From Thermotogae bacterium (GTDB lineage Bacteria > Thermotogota > Thermotogae > UBA12178), in assembly GCA_003641795.1 (NCBI GenBank), contig QNAP01000078.1, forward strand, positions 1 to 7,753: a stretch of 7,753 nt of DNA, written 5' to 3'. The notes beneath the pieces are model-generated. The model was given only the letters and a program-made list of their open reading frames with translations, was not told where the DNA came from and ran no database searches. Position numbers and translations under genes: made by a program. This document shows, piece after piece, positions 1 to 6,507 of the stretch. How positions within the stretch are numbered: position 1 is the stretch's first letter; each line of letters opens with the position of its first letter.

Positions 1-13
1 CCATATAATACAT
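1..13 (-). CDS. Start of a divergent minus-strand gene (first 4 codons only)
   Basis: On the minus strand an ATG at 13-11 is followed by TAT TAT ATG and then runs off the window (peptide M-Y-Y-M...). It is preceded by a near-perfect Shine-Dalgarno AAGGAGG (27-21) at a spacing of 7 nt. That ribosome-binding geometry is the only evidence; no product can be assigned. It would be transcribed away from receptor 1, making 14-142 a divergent intergenic region. Alternatively, the signal could be a leftover of the inverted repeat that overlaps it. Confidence 0.4.
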
Positions 14-15
14 AC

Positions 16-101
16 GTGCACCTCCTTCTTTGCTAAAAATCCCTGTCTGCCCCTGCCCGACGGCAGGCGGGAACAGGCAGGCCATACTACCAGAGGTGCA
101 C
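16..101. repeat. Nested palindromic element with GTGCACCTC terminal inverted repeats
   Basis: GTGCACCTC at 16-24 is the exact reverse complement of GAGGTGCAC at 93-101. Between these arms lies a GC-rich hairpin at 42-81. Its inner stem is CCTGCC (52-57) and GGCAGG (62-67) around a CGAC loop; its outer stem is CCTGTCTG (42-49) and CAGGCAGG (74-81), all paired with one G-T wobble. The hairpin is much richer in GC than its surroundings. The form resembles REP or MITE-like palindromic repeats, though no second copy lies in this window. The left arm overlaps the Shine-Dalgarno of the minus-strand gene. Confidence 0.6.
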
Positions 102-142
102 AACTTTTTCATGTTATCACACATTTAAGGGGACAGTACCCA

Positions 143-970
143 GTGGTTTTGAAAGAAGCAAAAATGGTTATGGCACAGAGAGAAGACGAGAAGGAGGTAA
201 AAGAAAAAGAGGAGATAAAGAGACCAGTAGAAATAGGGGAGATGGTGGTAACGGCTCGTAGAGTGGAAGAACCTAAGGCCCAATTTCCCCAACAAATTAA
301 TGTCTTAAAAAGTGAGGACATAGATAAAGCAGGTACACCTGATGTCTTGAATGCCATTAATAAATGTGTGTCTGGTGTTTCATTTAATGCCACGCCCTGG
401 AACGCCACAGGCATCAACTTTGCCATGGGCGGTCTTCAGATACGTGGCACCTGGAGGGCTGACCGCTACCTTAAGATGCTAGTCGACGGTGTGGAAATGC
501 AGGATATCCCATTTAACAGGGGGATGACCTTAGATATGCTTCCTGTCCAGGCTGTGGAACGGATGGAGTTTTTGAAAGGTCCGGCCTCGGCCCTTTACGG
601 TGGTGGCTCAATTATGGGGACTACCAACCTTCTTACCAAGAAAGGGACAGATACCTTTACCTCATATGCTTCTTTTGGTTATGGGAGCTATGATGAAAAA
701 GATGCACGGGGGTCTATCCTTGGAAAGGTCGGTAAATTTAGATATCATCTGGCCTACCAGCATGTAGACAGTGATGCCTATACCGATGATTATAGTTCTA
801 TAGCCCGCAAAGCAATGGCGCGTTTAGATTTTGAGCCGACTCTATCTACCAATTTTGAGTTGTTGTGGGTCAGTAACTGGAATGAGATGAATGGAATGTG
901 GGGGGAGGGAGTTCCTGAAGATGTCCTGAAAAAAATCGTAGACAAGGTGAAGACCCCGAGGGCACCTTGA
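143..970 (+). CDS. TonB-dependent outer-membrane receptor 1, N-terminal part (plug domain), frameshifted
   Basis: N-terminal portion of an outer-membrane receptor that imports a ligand, such as a metal chelate or cobamide, using TonB energy. Counting from the GTG at 143, residues 13-27 are Lys/Glu rich, and MVVTA at 34-38 fits a TonB box. The plug domain shows LQIRGT (98-103), VDGV (114-117) and the signature VERMEFLKGPASALYGGG (138-155). Beta-barrel strands then begin. No signal peptide is visible: the only residue of one may be VMA-Q (residues 9-12), resembling a signal-peptidase site. The frame is open upstream to position 2, but its translation is not hydrophobic and has no ATG; ATGs at 164 and 170 are other possible starts. 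The frame ends in an early TGA at 968-970. Restoring one C in CCCC (954-957) joins it to the next frame as KTPEGTLSS. Family assignment is secure; the substrate is unknown. Confidence 0.85.
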   Translation: MVLKEAKMVMAQREDEKEVKEKEEIKRPVEIGEMVVTARRVEEPKAQFPQQINVLKSEDIDKAGTPDVLNAINKCVSGVSFNATPWNATGINFAMGGLQIRGTWRADRYLKMLVDGVEMQDIPFNRGMTLDMLPVQAVERMEFLKGPASALYGGGSIMGTTNLLTKKGTDTFTSYASFGYGSYDEKDARGSILGKVGKFRYHLAYQHVDSDAYTDDYSSIARKAMARLDFEPTLSTNFELLWVSNWNEMNGMWGEGVPEDVLKKIVDKVKTPRAP

Positions 971-2265
971 GTAGCAATCTACACCACATTCTTTTAAAAG
1001 GTAATCATTTCTTTAGTGATTATGTGGAATTAGTGGCTGACATACACTATCAAACCAATGACGATTCCCGAGTATTTCACGTAGAGATTCCGGGCCGCTT
1101 CACTATCAATCGTTGGTGGGATAACGAGATGGACCAGTTTTACAGTGAGGCATATGTCAATTTAACCTATCCGGTTGCTGGAATGGAAAACTTCTTTTCA
1201 ATAGGTTTGTGCGGAAGCCGGGTGGAAAGCGATGACAGACAGAAATATGTTTATCCCTGGGCAGATTGGTATAGGACAACCGATTGGGATGAAACTAGGT
1301 GGAGATTGTTCTTTCAAGATAGACTTTCTATCCTTAAAAACCTTCATTTGAGTGTTGGTCTGCGATACGACAGGGTTGAAACAGACACAAAGGAGATTAC
1401 CACAGGGTGGAGAGCTGGTGTTGTAGATCGTTCTTTAGACATTGACTTCTGGAGTTCAAAAGTGGCCCTAGATTGGGAATTTGTACCAGGGCATCACCTT
1501 TTTGCCAGTTACTCAAGGTCATTCCGTGCACCTTGGGGTGCTTTTGAGGTCCGGCAGGTAGGTGGTGAACAGCTAAAAGAGGAAAAAGCAGATTCATGGG
1601 AGGCTGGTTATAAAGGGACACTATGGAATTGTTTGGATCTCGCCTTCACAGGCTACTATAACAAGCTTACCGATGCCATTTACGGTCGGTTCGACCCTGA
1701 ACTTTTACAGAATTGGTACACCAATGCCCAAGAACTAACTCACCAAGGATTCGAGATTGAAACCAGATTCCGCCCCTTTAAGGGATTGTCTCTTTGGGCG
1801 AATTTGGCATTAGATTATTCAGAGTATGAAGGTTATAAAGACTATGACATGGTTATAGGAGATCTATTAGACTATTCAGGTAAGAAGCCCGAACTTTGTT
1901 GGAGAGACATAGTGAAATTCGGCGTTGATTATGAAACCCCTTGGAATTTGAAGTTAGGTATATCAGGAAACTATCAAGGTGACTATTATATAGATAAAGA
2001 AAACACCCTTAAGGCACCCGATTTTGTGGTATTCGATGCCTATGCCACTTATTCATGGAATAAATTTGAGCTTATGTTTTATGTTAACAATATATTTAAT
2101 GCAGATTATGGATACCTTTGGACTGCGTATTTTGGTTCTAAGCAATATATTCCAGCACCCAGGGCAAATGTTAGGGGAATGTTGATCTACAAGTTCCAGG
2201 TCTATTTTTATCCAATCGGAATCCTAGGAAAGGAGGTGAGAAATAATGGCAATAGAGATTATTGA
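967..2265 (+). CDS. TonB-dependent receptor 1, C-terminal beta-barrel part
   Basis: Continuation of receptor 1 in the next frame, covering most of the 22-stranded barrel. Visible features are alternating aromatic strands, the TonB-receptor stretch HLFASYSRSFRAPWGAFEVR, LKEEKADSWEAGYKGTLW, and late-barrel motifs such as FELMFYVNNIFNADYGYLW. Together with the preceding part it gives about 700 residues, normal for the family. The domain should end at RANVRGMLIYKF, where the last aromatic is the usual BAM recognition residue. The frame instead continues about 22 more residues to a TGA at 2263-2265. The codon after YKF is CAG, one transition from TAG, so a lost stop is possible. The tail overlaps the Shine-Dalgarno and start of the small ORF at 2246. 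The TTG at 967 is unlikely to be a true start, as the protein belongs with the upstream fragment. Confidence 0.85.
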   Translation: MSSNLHHILLKGNHFFSDYVELVADIHYQTNDDSRVFHVEIPGRFTINRWWDNEMDQFYSEAYVNLTYPVAGMENFFSIGLCGSRVESDDRQKYVYPWADWYRTTDWDETRWRLFFQDRLSILKNLHLSVGLRYDRVETDTKEITTGWRAGVVDRSLDIDFWSSKVALDWEFVPGHHLFASYSRSFRAPWGAFEVRQVGGEQLKEEKADSWEAGYKGTLWNCLDLAFTGYYNKLTDAIYGRFDPELLQNWYTNAQELTHQGFEIETRFRPFKGLSLWANLALDYSEYEGYKDYDMVIGDLLDYSGKKPELCWRDIVKFGVDYETPWNLKLGISGNYQGDYYIDKENTLKAPDFVVFDAYATYSWNKFELMFYVNNIFNADYGYLWTAYFGSKQYIPAPRANVRGMLIYKFQVYFYPIGILGKEVRNNGNRDY

Positions 2266-2326
2266 TGAAACTAGGGAAGTGCCCTCAAGTGCATCTGATG
2301 ATCATTTGGGCCGATGGGATATGTAG
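2246..2326 (+). CDS. Very short ORF (26 codons) with strong Shine-Dalgarno
   Basis: ATG at 2246 follows AAAGGAGGTGAG, one of the best ribosome-binding sites in the window. The peptide begins MAIEIIDETREVPSS and ends LGRWDM at a TAG (2324-2326). It is acidic, with no membrane segment or signal peptide. It overlaps the tail of receptor 1 in another frame. I do not recognise it. It could be a genuine small protein, a leader peptide coupling receptor 1 to downstream genes, or the 5' remnant of a longer gene cut by deletion. The Shine-Dalgarno is clear; that the product is functional is inference. Confidence 0.4.
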   Translation: MAIEIIDETREVPSSASDDHLGRWDM

Positions 2327-2356
2327 AAAAGGATAAATAAAACTGGAGGGTAACTT

Positions 2357-2506
2357 GTGGGTAGGGTTATTGTAGAAGGATGCCAACGCATTTCTGAACC
2401 CCTCATTTCAGTCTAGAAACGGTTATTTGAATTACCTCAAAAATTGGGATACCGCGAGGATAAGTTGACCTATAGAGAACTTTATACCGGGAAATATCCC
2501 CATTAA
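2357..2506 (+). pseudogene. Short ORF of unknown function interrupted by an in-frame TAG
   Basis: GGAGG (2345-2349) stands 7 nt before a GTG at 2357. The frame reads VGRVIVEGCQRISEPLISV, meets TAG at 2414-2416, then continues without another stop through a coding-like stretch (KRLFELPQKLGYREDK, LTYRELYTGKYPH) to TAA at 2504-2506. If the TAG were sense, the product would be about 50 residues with one Cys, and basic in its second half. It lies in the same frame as the small ORF at 2246. The likeliest reading is a decaying small gene or a fragment of a larger one; I recognise no family. Chance openness cannot be excluded at this length. Confidence 0.35.
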
Positions 2507-2536
2507 ATTAGAATTTTATAAGCGACGGAGGTTATC

Positions 2537-2956
2537 GTGCGAAAGGCACTTTACATTTTTTGGTTGCTGACATTCCTAGCTGTTTTATCAGGGCCGGCTA
2601 TAGCACACGATTTTTTTGTCATTGCCACATACTCTATGACTCACCCACATGGGAGTGCCATTATCAATTTAGGATGGGGGCATGTGCTTCCTATGGATGA
2701 TTTCTTACCAGCAAAGCGTATTGAGACATATGCCATTTATGACCCGGATCTTAAGAAGCTTGATTTTCCCTTTGATTCCAGTGCCAATAATGACATCACC
2801 CACGAAAACAAAGGACGGGAAAGTAAAAATTTTCCGGCCGCGACACTTAAAACAGGCGACTGTTTTGTTCAAAAAGTAATATTTAAGAAAACCGCACCTG
2901 ATGGCGTTTATCAAGTGGCAAGTAGCTTAAAAAACCTATCTAACTGTATGGGATGA
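2537..2956 (+). CDS. DUF4198-type secreted protein, N-terminal part, frameshifted
   Basis: The GTG start is supported by GGAGG (2527-2531) 5 nt upstream. Residues 1-23 form a classic Sec signal peptide with cleavage expected after AIA, leaving a mature N-terminus HDFFV. Mature proteins starting AHDF/AHEF are the hallmark of the DUF4198 family: periplasmic proteins commonly encoded next to TonB receptors and annotated with nickel/cobalt or iron transport. Other His residues (HPHG, WGHV) could contribute to metal binding, which is inference. The frame derails in an A6 run (2929-2934). Removing one A turns SSLKNLSNCMG-stop into SSLKTYLTVWDDDKGKRHW, which continues into the next fragment. It sits between two receptors, suggesting a role in handling their ligand. 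Confidence 0.75.
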   Translation: MRKALYIFWLLTFLAVLSGPAIAHDFFVIATYSMTHPHGSAIINLGWGHVLPMDDFLPAKRIETYAIYDPDLKKLDFPFDSSANNDITHENKGRESKNFPAATLKTGDCFVQKVIFKKTAPDGVYQVASSLKNLSNCMG

Positions 2957-3515
2957 TGACAAGGGAAAGAGGCACTGGAGTCCCAAGAGTCTGGATAAAA
3001 TCAAAAAAGAAAAGAAGAATATCAAAAACATAAAGATGAGTATTCTCTATCATGCCTTTGCCAAAGCATTCATAACAAAAGGAAAGTGGAGCCAGCCCAA
3101 AGCTGTAGGCCAAGACCTGGAGCTTATACCGCTTACTGATCTGTCAAAAGTGCGAGTTGGCGATTTCGTTGCTTTTCAGGTGCTTTTGAACAGGAAACCC
3201 TACCATCCAAAAAGCATACCTCCAACAAAGATGTTTGCCTGTGGAAAATATTATGGAATATCCCAGGACGAGCCCGATTACTATTACGGTGTGTGGAGCA
3301 ATATTCATGAGGGCGTGGGAAGGATACGGGTGGTAGCTCTGGGCAAATGGATAGTCAAGGTTTTTGTGCGAGAACCGGTGACCAAAGACGGACCATTTAA
3401 AGACGTGGCAGGAAAGGTCCTGGAAGTAGGTTATATCGCTACTGCAACTTTTACTGTAAGGTGGCAACCTTTATGCAATTCTGTTCATTCCGCTGGCACT
3501 AATCTTATACACTAG
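2934..3515 (+). CDS. DUF4198-type secreted protein, C-terminal part
   Basis: After the frame change in the A6 run, the protein continues as TYLTVWDDDKGKRHW, then a very Lys-rich linker (SLDKIKKEKKNIKNIK). The second half of the family pattern follows: SILYHAFAKAFITKG, GQDLELIPLTDLSKVRVGD (the recognisable LE-I/V-PLTD segment), FQVLLNRKPYHP, and a final IRVVALGKWIVKVFVREPV strand region. The domain is expected to end near YIATATFTVR at about 3462. The last residues (WQPLCNSVHSAG and onward) have no family character and overlap the start of receptor 2, so the original stop may have been lost with the indel near 3457-3490. An ATG at 3036 is internal to the protein, not a true start. Corrected length is about 310-325 residues. 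Confidence 0.75.
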   Translation, partial: TYLTVWDDDKGKRHWSPKSLDKIKKEKKNIKNIKMSILYHAFAKAFITKGKWSQPKAVGQDLELIPLTDLSKVRVGDFVAFQVLLNRKPYHPKSIPPTKMFACGKYYGISQDEPDYYYGVWSNIHEGVGRIRVVALGKWIVKVFVREPVTKDGPFKDVAGKVLEVGYIATATFTVRWQPLCNSVHSAGTNLIH

Positions 3516-4032
3516 TCCTCTGCCTGCCCAGGATAAGCAAAAGGGAAGGGAGGTCTTTACTAGGAAAGAATTGGAAGGTTTTAATGCCCGTACCCTTTCT
3601 GAGCTTCTTAATGCCCTACCGGGAGTTAGTGTAGAGGTAGGAAAAGTCTTCATTCAAGGTTCGTCGGGTAAAGATGTAGTGGTGATTATAGATGGTCGGA
3701 GGATTACCGACCCCTCGGTTAAGACCACTAATTTGTCAGGATACTGGGCGGAAGAGAGTGAAAAGATTGAGATAATAAAGGGGGCAGGTGCTGCTATTTA
3801 TGGAGATGATACCGCTGGTGGTGTAATCCTTATTACCACTCGGAAGGAAAAGAGGGGTATCAGCGGGACCTGGGAGGCATTTACTGATACTTATCAGAGG
3901 TCCCAGATTAGAACCAAGATAGTGCAAAAAAAGATATCCTCAGCCATAGGAGGAACGCTTCAGTTTACATACTATGACCAGCCCAAGGAATATGTGGACC
4001 TTTGGGCCATTCGCATAAAAAACCTTTTTTAG
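3473..4032 (+). CDS. TonB-dependent receptor 2, N-terminal part (signal peptide and plug), frameshifted
   Basis: Compact TonB receptor overlapping the end of the DUF4198 gene. AAGGTGG (3458-3464) stands 8 nt before ATG 3473, but that frame stops at once. The coding frame (phase of 3460) shows a signal-peptide core LFIPLALILYTSPLPAQ with cleavage likely after LPA. One missing base near 3476-3488 would connect them; GTG 3461 is an alternative start. The plug begins almost immediately as REVFTRKELEGFNARTLSELL, continuing LPGVSVEVG, VVVIIDGRRITDPS and the signature IEIIKGAGAAIYGDDTAGGV. No TonB box is evident between the signal peptide and plug. The frame stops at 4030-4032; adding one base near CTTTGGG (4000-4006) moves into the next frame. 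Confidence 0.8.
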
Positions 4033-4223
4033 AAAAAAAATCAGATGCTGGAAATAAATGGGCCATAAATTTAGATGCATTCTATTGTGAATCTCAACCA
4101 CCAGGCCTTACTTATGCCCCTACCCCCAATGCTGATGCAAAAGGATATGACTGGAATCTGACCGCTAGTTTTGAGAAAGGAGCTTTAAAAAGTCAAACCT
4201 ATTTATACAGGATATGGAGATGA
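4002..4223 (+). CDS. TonB-dependent receptor 2, middle barrel fragment
   Basis: This frame carries early barrel strands of receptor 2: HSHKKPFLEKKSDAGNKW, AINLDAFYCESQPPG, then GYDWNLTASFEKGALKSQTY. It begins by overlapping the end of the first fragment and ends at a TGA (4221-4223). Dropping one base at about 4206-4211 changes YLYRIWR-stop into YLYGYGDDYKNPDINFGH, leading into the last fragment. The shift entering this piece (-1) and the one leaving it (+1) cancel, so only about 70 residues are out of frame. The TTG at 4002 is not a credible independent start. Confidence 0.7.
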   Translation: MGHSHKKPFLEKKSDAGNKWAINLDAFYCESQPPGLTYAPTPNADAKGYDWNLTASFEKGALKSQTYLYRIWR

Positions 4224-5172
4224 TTATAAAAATCCAGATATAAATTTTGGCCATCAATATCTTTCCCAAGTATTAGGTGAGACAATAAATTATTCCTTAG
4301 AGCTTCCTTGGGTAGGAAAGACCCCAATAGGAGGAACCTTTGAGCATTACATCATTACTTCTAACAATTTTGATACTAAACACGAACCTCAGGGGCATCT
4401 TTTTGTGGCAAAGGAATGGGACTTAACCCAATGGTTCAGCTTGGGAGCAGGGTTTCGCCTTAGTTACTATAGTGCTTTTGGCTTAGGATACAATCCAGAA
4501 ATTACCCTGAATTTTTCTCTAGGCAAATGGGCTCTCAGGGCCAGCATTTGTCAATCCCATAATACCCCTTCAATTCATAGCCGGTTTTACAATTCTACCT
4601 ATGAAAAAGGGAATCCTGATCTCAAAATGGAAAGGGTGAATAATCTGGTATTTGGGCTAACCTTCAATCCCCTAAAGGAACTTTCCCTTTCTGCCAGTGG
4701 ATTTTACAGTCACATTGATGATGCAGTAACACAGACTAGGTATGGAGAGATTACCACCTATGAAAACCTTGCTACCATTAGCAGGAAAGGTGCGGAAATC
4801 TCTCTGGATATAAAGCCACTAAGCATATTTAACGTTAACCTATCATACCTTTATCTAATGGTCAAAGATGAAGAAACCCAGCTTTATGTTATTCAAAAAC
4901 CAAAACATACCTTTAAATATATCCTAAATCTAAAATGGAAATCCTTTGGCTTGATGCACAGAGGGGAGTGGAGCTCTTTCTATTTTAGTGACTCTGCAAA
5001 TACCATAAAAATACCTGCTCGTTATATTGGAGATATTCGTTTAACATACCACCTAAAAGGGTGTTTAGCCTATATAGGGATTACCAATTTCCTCAATAAA
5101 CATTATGAAATGTTTAGAAGTCTTCCTGGACAAGAAAGGATTTTCAGATTTGGTTTACAATGGAACTTTTGA
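4210..5172 (+). CDS. TonB-dependent receptor 2, C-terminal beta-barrel part
   Basis: From 4210 the frame is open to the TGA at 5170-5172, although the first start-like codon is a GTG at 4405. The translation has barrel strand pairs (WFSLGAGFRLSYYSAFGLG, PEITLNFSLGKWALRASIC) and the family stretch HNTPSIHSRFYNSTYEKGNP, DLKMERVNNLVFGL, LKELSLSASGFYSHIDDAV. It closes with LAYIGITNFLNKHYEMF and PGQERIFRFGLQWNF. The terminal Phe is the expected outer-membrane insertion signal, so this end is intact. The repaired receptor is about 565 residues, near BtuB size and smaller than receptor 1. The MATE gene starts 14 nt downstream. Confidence 0.85.
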   Translation, partial: GYGDDYKNPDINFGHQYLSQVLGETINYSLELPWVGKTPIGGTFEHYIITSNNFDTKHEPQGHLFVAKEWDLTQWFSLGAGFRLSYYSAFGLGYNPEITLNFSLGKWALRASICQSHNTPSIHSRFYNSTYEKGNPDLKMERVNNLVFGLTFNPLKELSLSASGFYSHIDDAVTQTRYGEITTYENLATISRKGAEISLDIKPLSIFNVNLSYLYLMVKDEETQLYVIQKPKHTFKYILNLKWKSFGLMHRGEWSSFYFSDSANTIKIPARYIGDIRLTYHLKGCLAYIGITNFLNKHYEMFRSLPGQERIFRFGLQWNF

Positions 5173-5186
5173 GGCATTGACAAAAA

Positions 5187-6218
5187 ATGATAAACGAACT
5201 TACCAAAAAGGTCTTAAAACTTGCCTATCCAGTTATGCTGGGGAATATTTCCCTAATCCTTCTCAATGTTGTAGATACCATAATGGTTGGAAGAATAAGC
5301 CCCCAAGCACTTGCTGCTACAGCACTTGGTGGCTTTTTTTATTTTACTATTGCCTATTCCATAGGCGTTATTGGAAATGGCACCTTGGCTATGGTTGCTA
5401 GAAGGTATGGAGAGAAGAAATTCAAAGACTGTGGTAAAAGCCTAGATACTTCCATTATAATTGCCTTAATTTTTGGCATTCCCATTGTCTTGTTTTCATG
5501 GATTATGGTTAACCTTATGGCTCCAATTCTATCCAATGATCAAACAGTTGTTCCCCTCCTTGGAGTATATATGAAATATCGGTTTTATGGACTGGTCTTT
5601 TTTCTTTTAGTTAGGGTTTTTAATGGATTCTTCGCTGGAATTGGAAAGACAGGCGTCAGGATGAAGGCCAACATTATCCTTACAATTGCAAACATAGTCC
5701 TTGACTATCTCCTTATCTTTGGTAGCCTTGGATTCCCCAGGCTGGGTGTTAAAGGTGCAGCTATAGCATCAACCATATCAACCGGTCTTTGTACCCTCTA
5801 TTTTGTACTTGTAAGTTTTCTGAGTTATAAATCTGATTATTTTCTTTTTTACTTTAAGTACGTGGATTTTCAAACAGCAAAAAGGATATTGAGGCTTTCC
5901 ACCCCTCTTGTCCTTCAGAGCTTGGTTGGAAGCGGAGGTTACCTTGGATTTTTCTGGATTATTGGAAGAATTGGAACTATCGAGCTTGCCACTGCAAATG
6001 TTATTACTTCCATGAATAGTTTGGTCTCTGTGGTCTATTCTGGATTGGCTGTGGCTACAGCAACCCTTGTTGGTCAATCTCTTGGTGAAAGAAACATAGG
6101 AAAGGCAAGGGGCTCCATCTTTGAAGCAACTAAGTGGACTGGGATTTGCATGCTGTTTTTTGGTATGATTTTCCTTCAAGCCTTATTCGTATTTATATTC
6201 CAAGTCAAGATGTGGTAG
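5187..6218 (+). CDS. MATE-family multidrug/Na+ antiporter, N-terminal ten-helix part, frameshifted
   Basis: Inner-membrane efflux transporter of the MATE family, exchanging Na+ or H+ for organic cations or metabolites. The start MINELTKKVLKLAYPVMLGN is typical of helix 1, followed by VVDTIMVGRISPQALAA, the usual helix 1-2 signature. FFAGIGKTGVRMKANI is the first-half copy of the family repeat. The second half opens at RILRLSTPLVLQSLVG. ATG 5187 lies 14 nt after receptor 2; only a weak GAGG (5171-5174) precedes it, so translational coupling is likely. The reading frame leaves the family pattern after CMLFFGMIF at the TTTT run (6169-6172). Adding one T restores MIFPSSLIRIYIPSQDVV in the following frame; unrepaired, translation ends at 6216-6218 with FVFIFQVKMW. 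Confidence 0.85.
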   Translation: MINELTKKVLKLAYPVMLGNISLILLNVVDTIMVGRISPQALAATALGGFFYFTIAYSIGVIGNGTLAMVARRYGEKKFKDCGKSLDTSIIIALIFGIPIVLFSWIMVNLMAPILSNDQTVVPLLGVYMKYRFYGLVFFLLVRVFNGFFAGIGKTGVRMKANIILTIANIVLDYLLIFGSLGFPRLGVKGAAIASTISTGLCTLYFVLVSFLSYKSDYFLFYFKYVDFQTAKRILRLSTPLVLQSLVGSGGYLGFFWIIGRIGTIELATANVITSMNSLVSVVYSGLAVATATLVGQSLGERNIGKARGSIFEATKWTGICMLFFGMIFLQALFVFIFQVKMW

Positions 6219-6505
6219 AAGTGGGCATAATTCCTCTAAGGATAAACGCGGCAATCATCCTTATTTATGCAGTAGGTACTGTCCTTATGTTTGCCCTTGA
6301 AGGGGCTGGAGATACAAGGTTTACTATGTTTGCTGAAATCTTGATTACCTTTATCTTCTATCTTCCTTGGGTTTACCTATTGGGTATTATATTCCATTGG
6401 GGACTTGTGGGCGCTTATTTGGGCGAAATGATCTATGCTACCTCGCATGCTGTCTTTATGGGCGTAAGGCTTAGAAGGGATTTATGGACACAGATAGAAA
6501 TTTAA
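6173..6505 (+). CDS. MATE-family transporter, C-terminal two-helix part
   Basis: Reads PSSLIRIYIPSQDVVEVG, the usual loop before helix 11, then IIPLRINAAIILIYAVG. It contains the second-half signature EGAGDTRFTMFAEI (GAGDTR), followed by the last helix LVGAYLGEMIYATSHAVFMG and the cytoplasmic end RLRRDLWTQIEI. It stops at TAA 6503-6505. Joined to the previous part it makes about 439 residues, normal for MATE proteins. Without the repair this portion would be produced only from the doubtful GTG at 6134. Its last codons overlap the in-frame ATG (6484) that opens the downstream exporter remnant. Confidence 0.82.
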   Translation, partial: PSSLIRIYIPSQDVVEVGIIPLRINAAIILIYAVGTVLMFALEGAGDTRFTMFAEILITFIFYLPWVYLLGIIFHWGLVGAYLGEMIYATSHAVFMGVRLRRDLWTQIEI

Positions 6506-6507
6506 AA

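Noticed and set aside
1..142. Cobalamin riboswitch or Fur box upstream of receptor 1
   Set aside because: No B12-box-like or palindromic Fur-type sequence could be seen; the only structured sequence is the GC-rich palindrome.
1397..1621. Minus-strand ORF of 74 codons inside receptor 1
   Set aside because: It lies opposite clear TonB-receptor barrel coding sequence, shows no family features, and is a shadow frame.
2929..2940. Programmed ribosomal frameshifting at the A6 run in the DUF4198 gene
   Set aside because: An A6 run is slippery, but no downstream stem-loop is obvious and similar lesions affect neighbouring unrelated genes, so decay or read error is simpler.
3144..3467. Minus-strand ORF of 107 codons inside the DUF4198 gene
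   Set aside because: Antisense to conserved DUF4198 sequence; no Shine-Dalgarno or recognisable motif.
5778..6179. Minus-strand ORF of 133 codons inside the MATE gene
   Set aside because: The opposite strand encodes unmistakable MATE helices; the minus-strand translation is Ser/Lys-rich with no domain.
6271..6290. GGTACTGTCCTTA in the MATE gene resembling the reverse complement of the GGGGACAGTACC stretch near 130
   Set aside because: The match is gapped and lies within well-conserved MATE coding sequence; coincidence is the better explanation.
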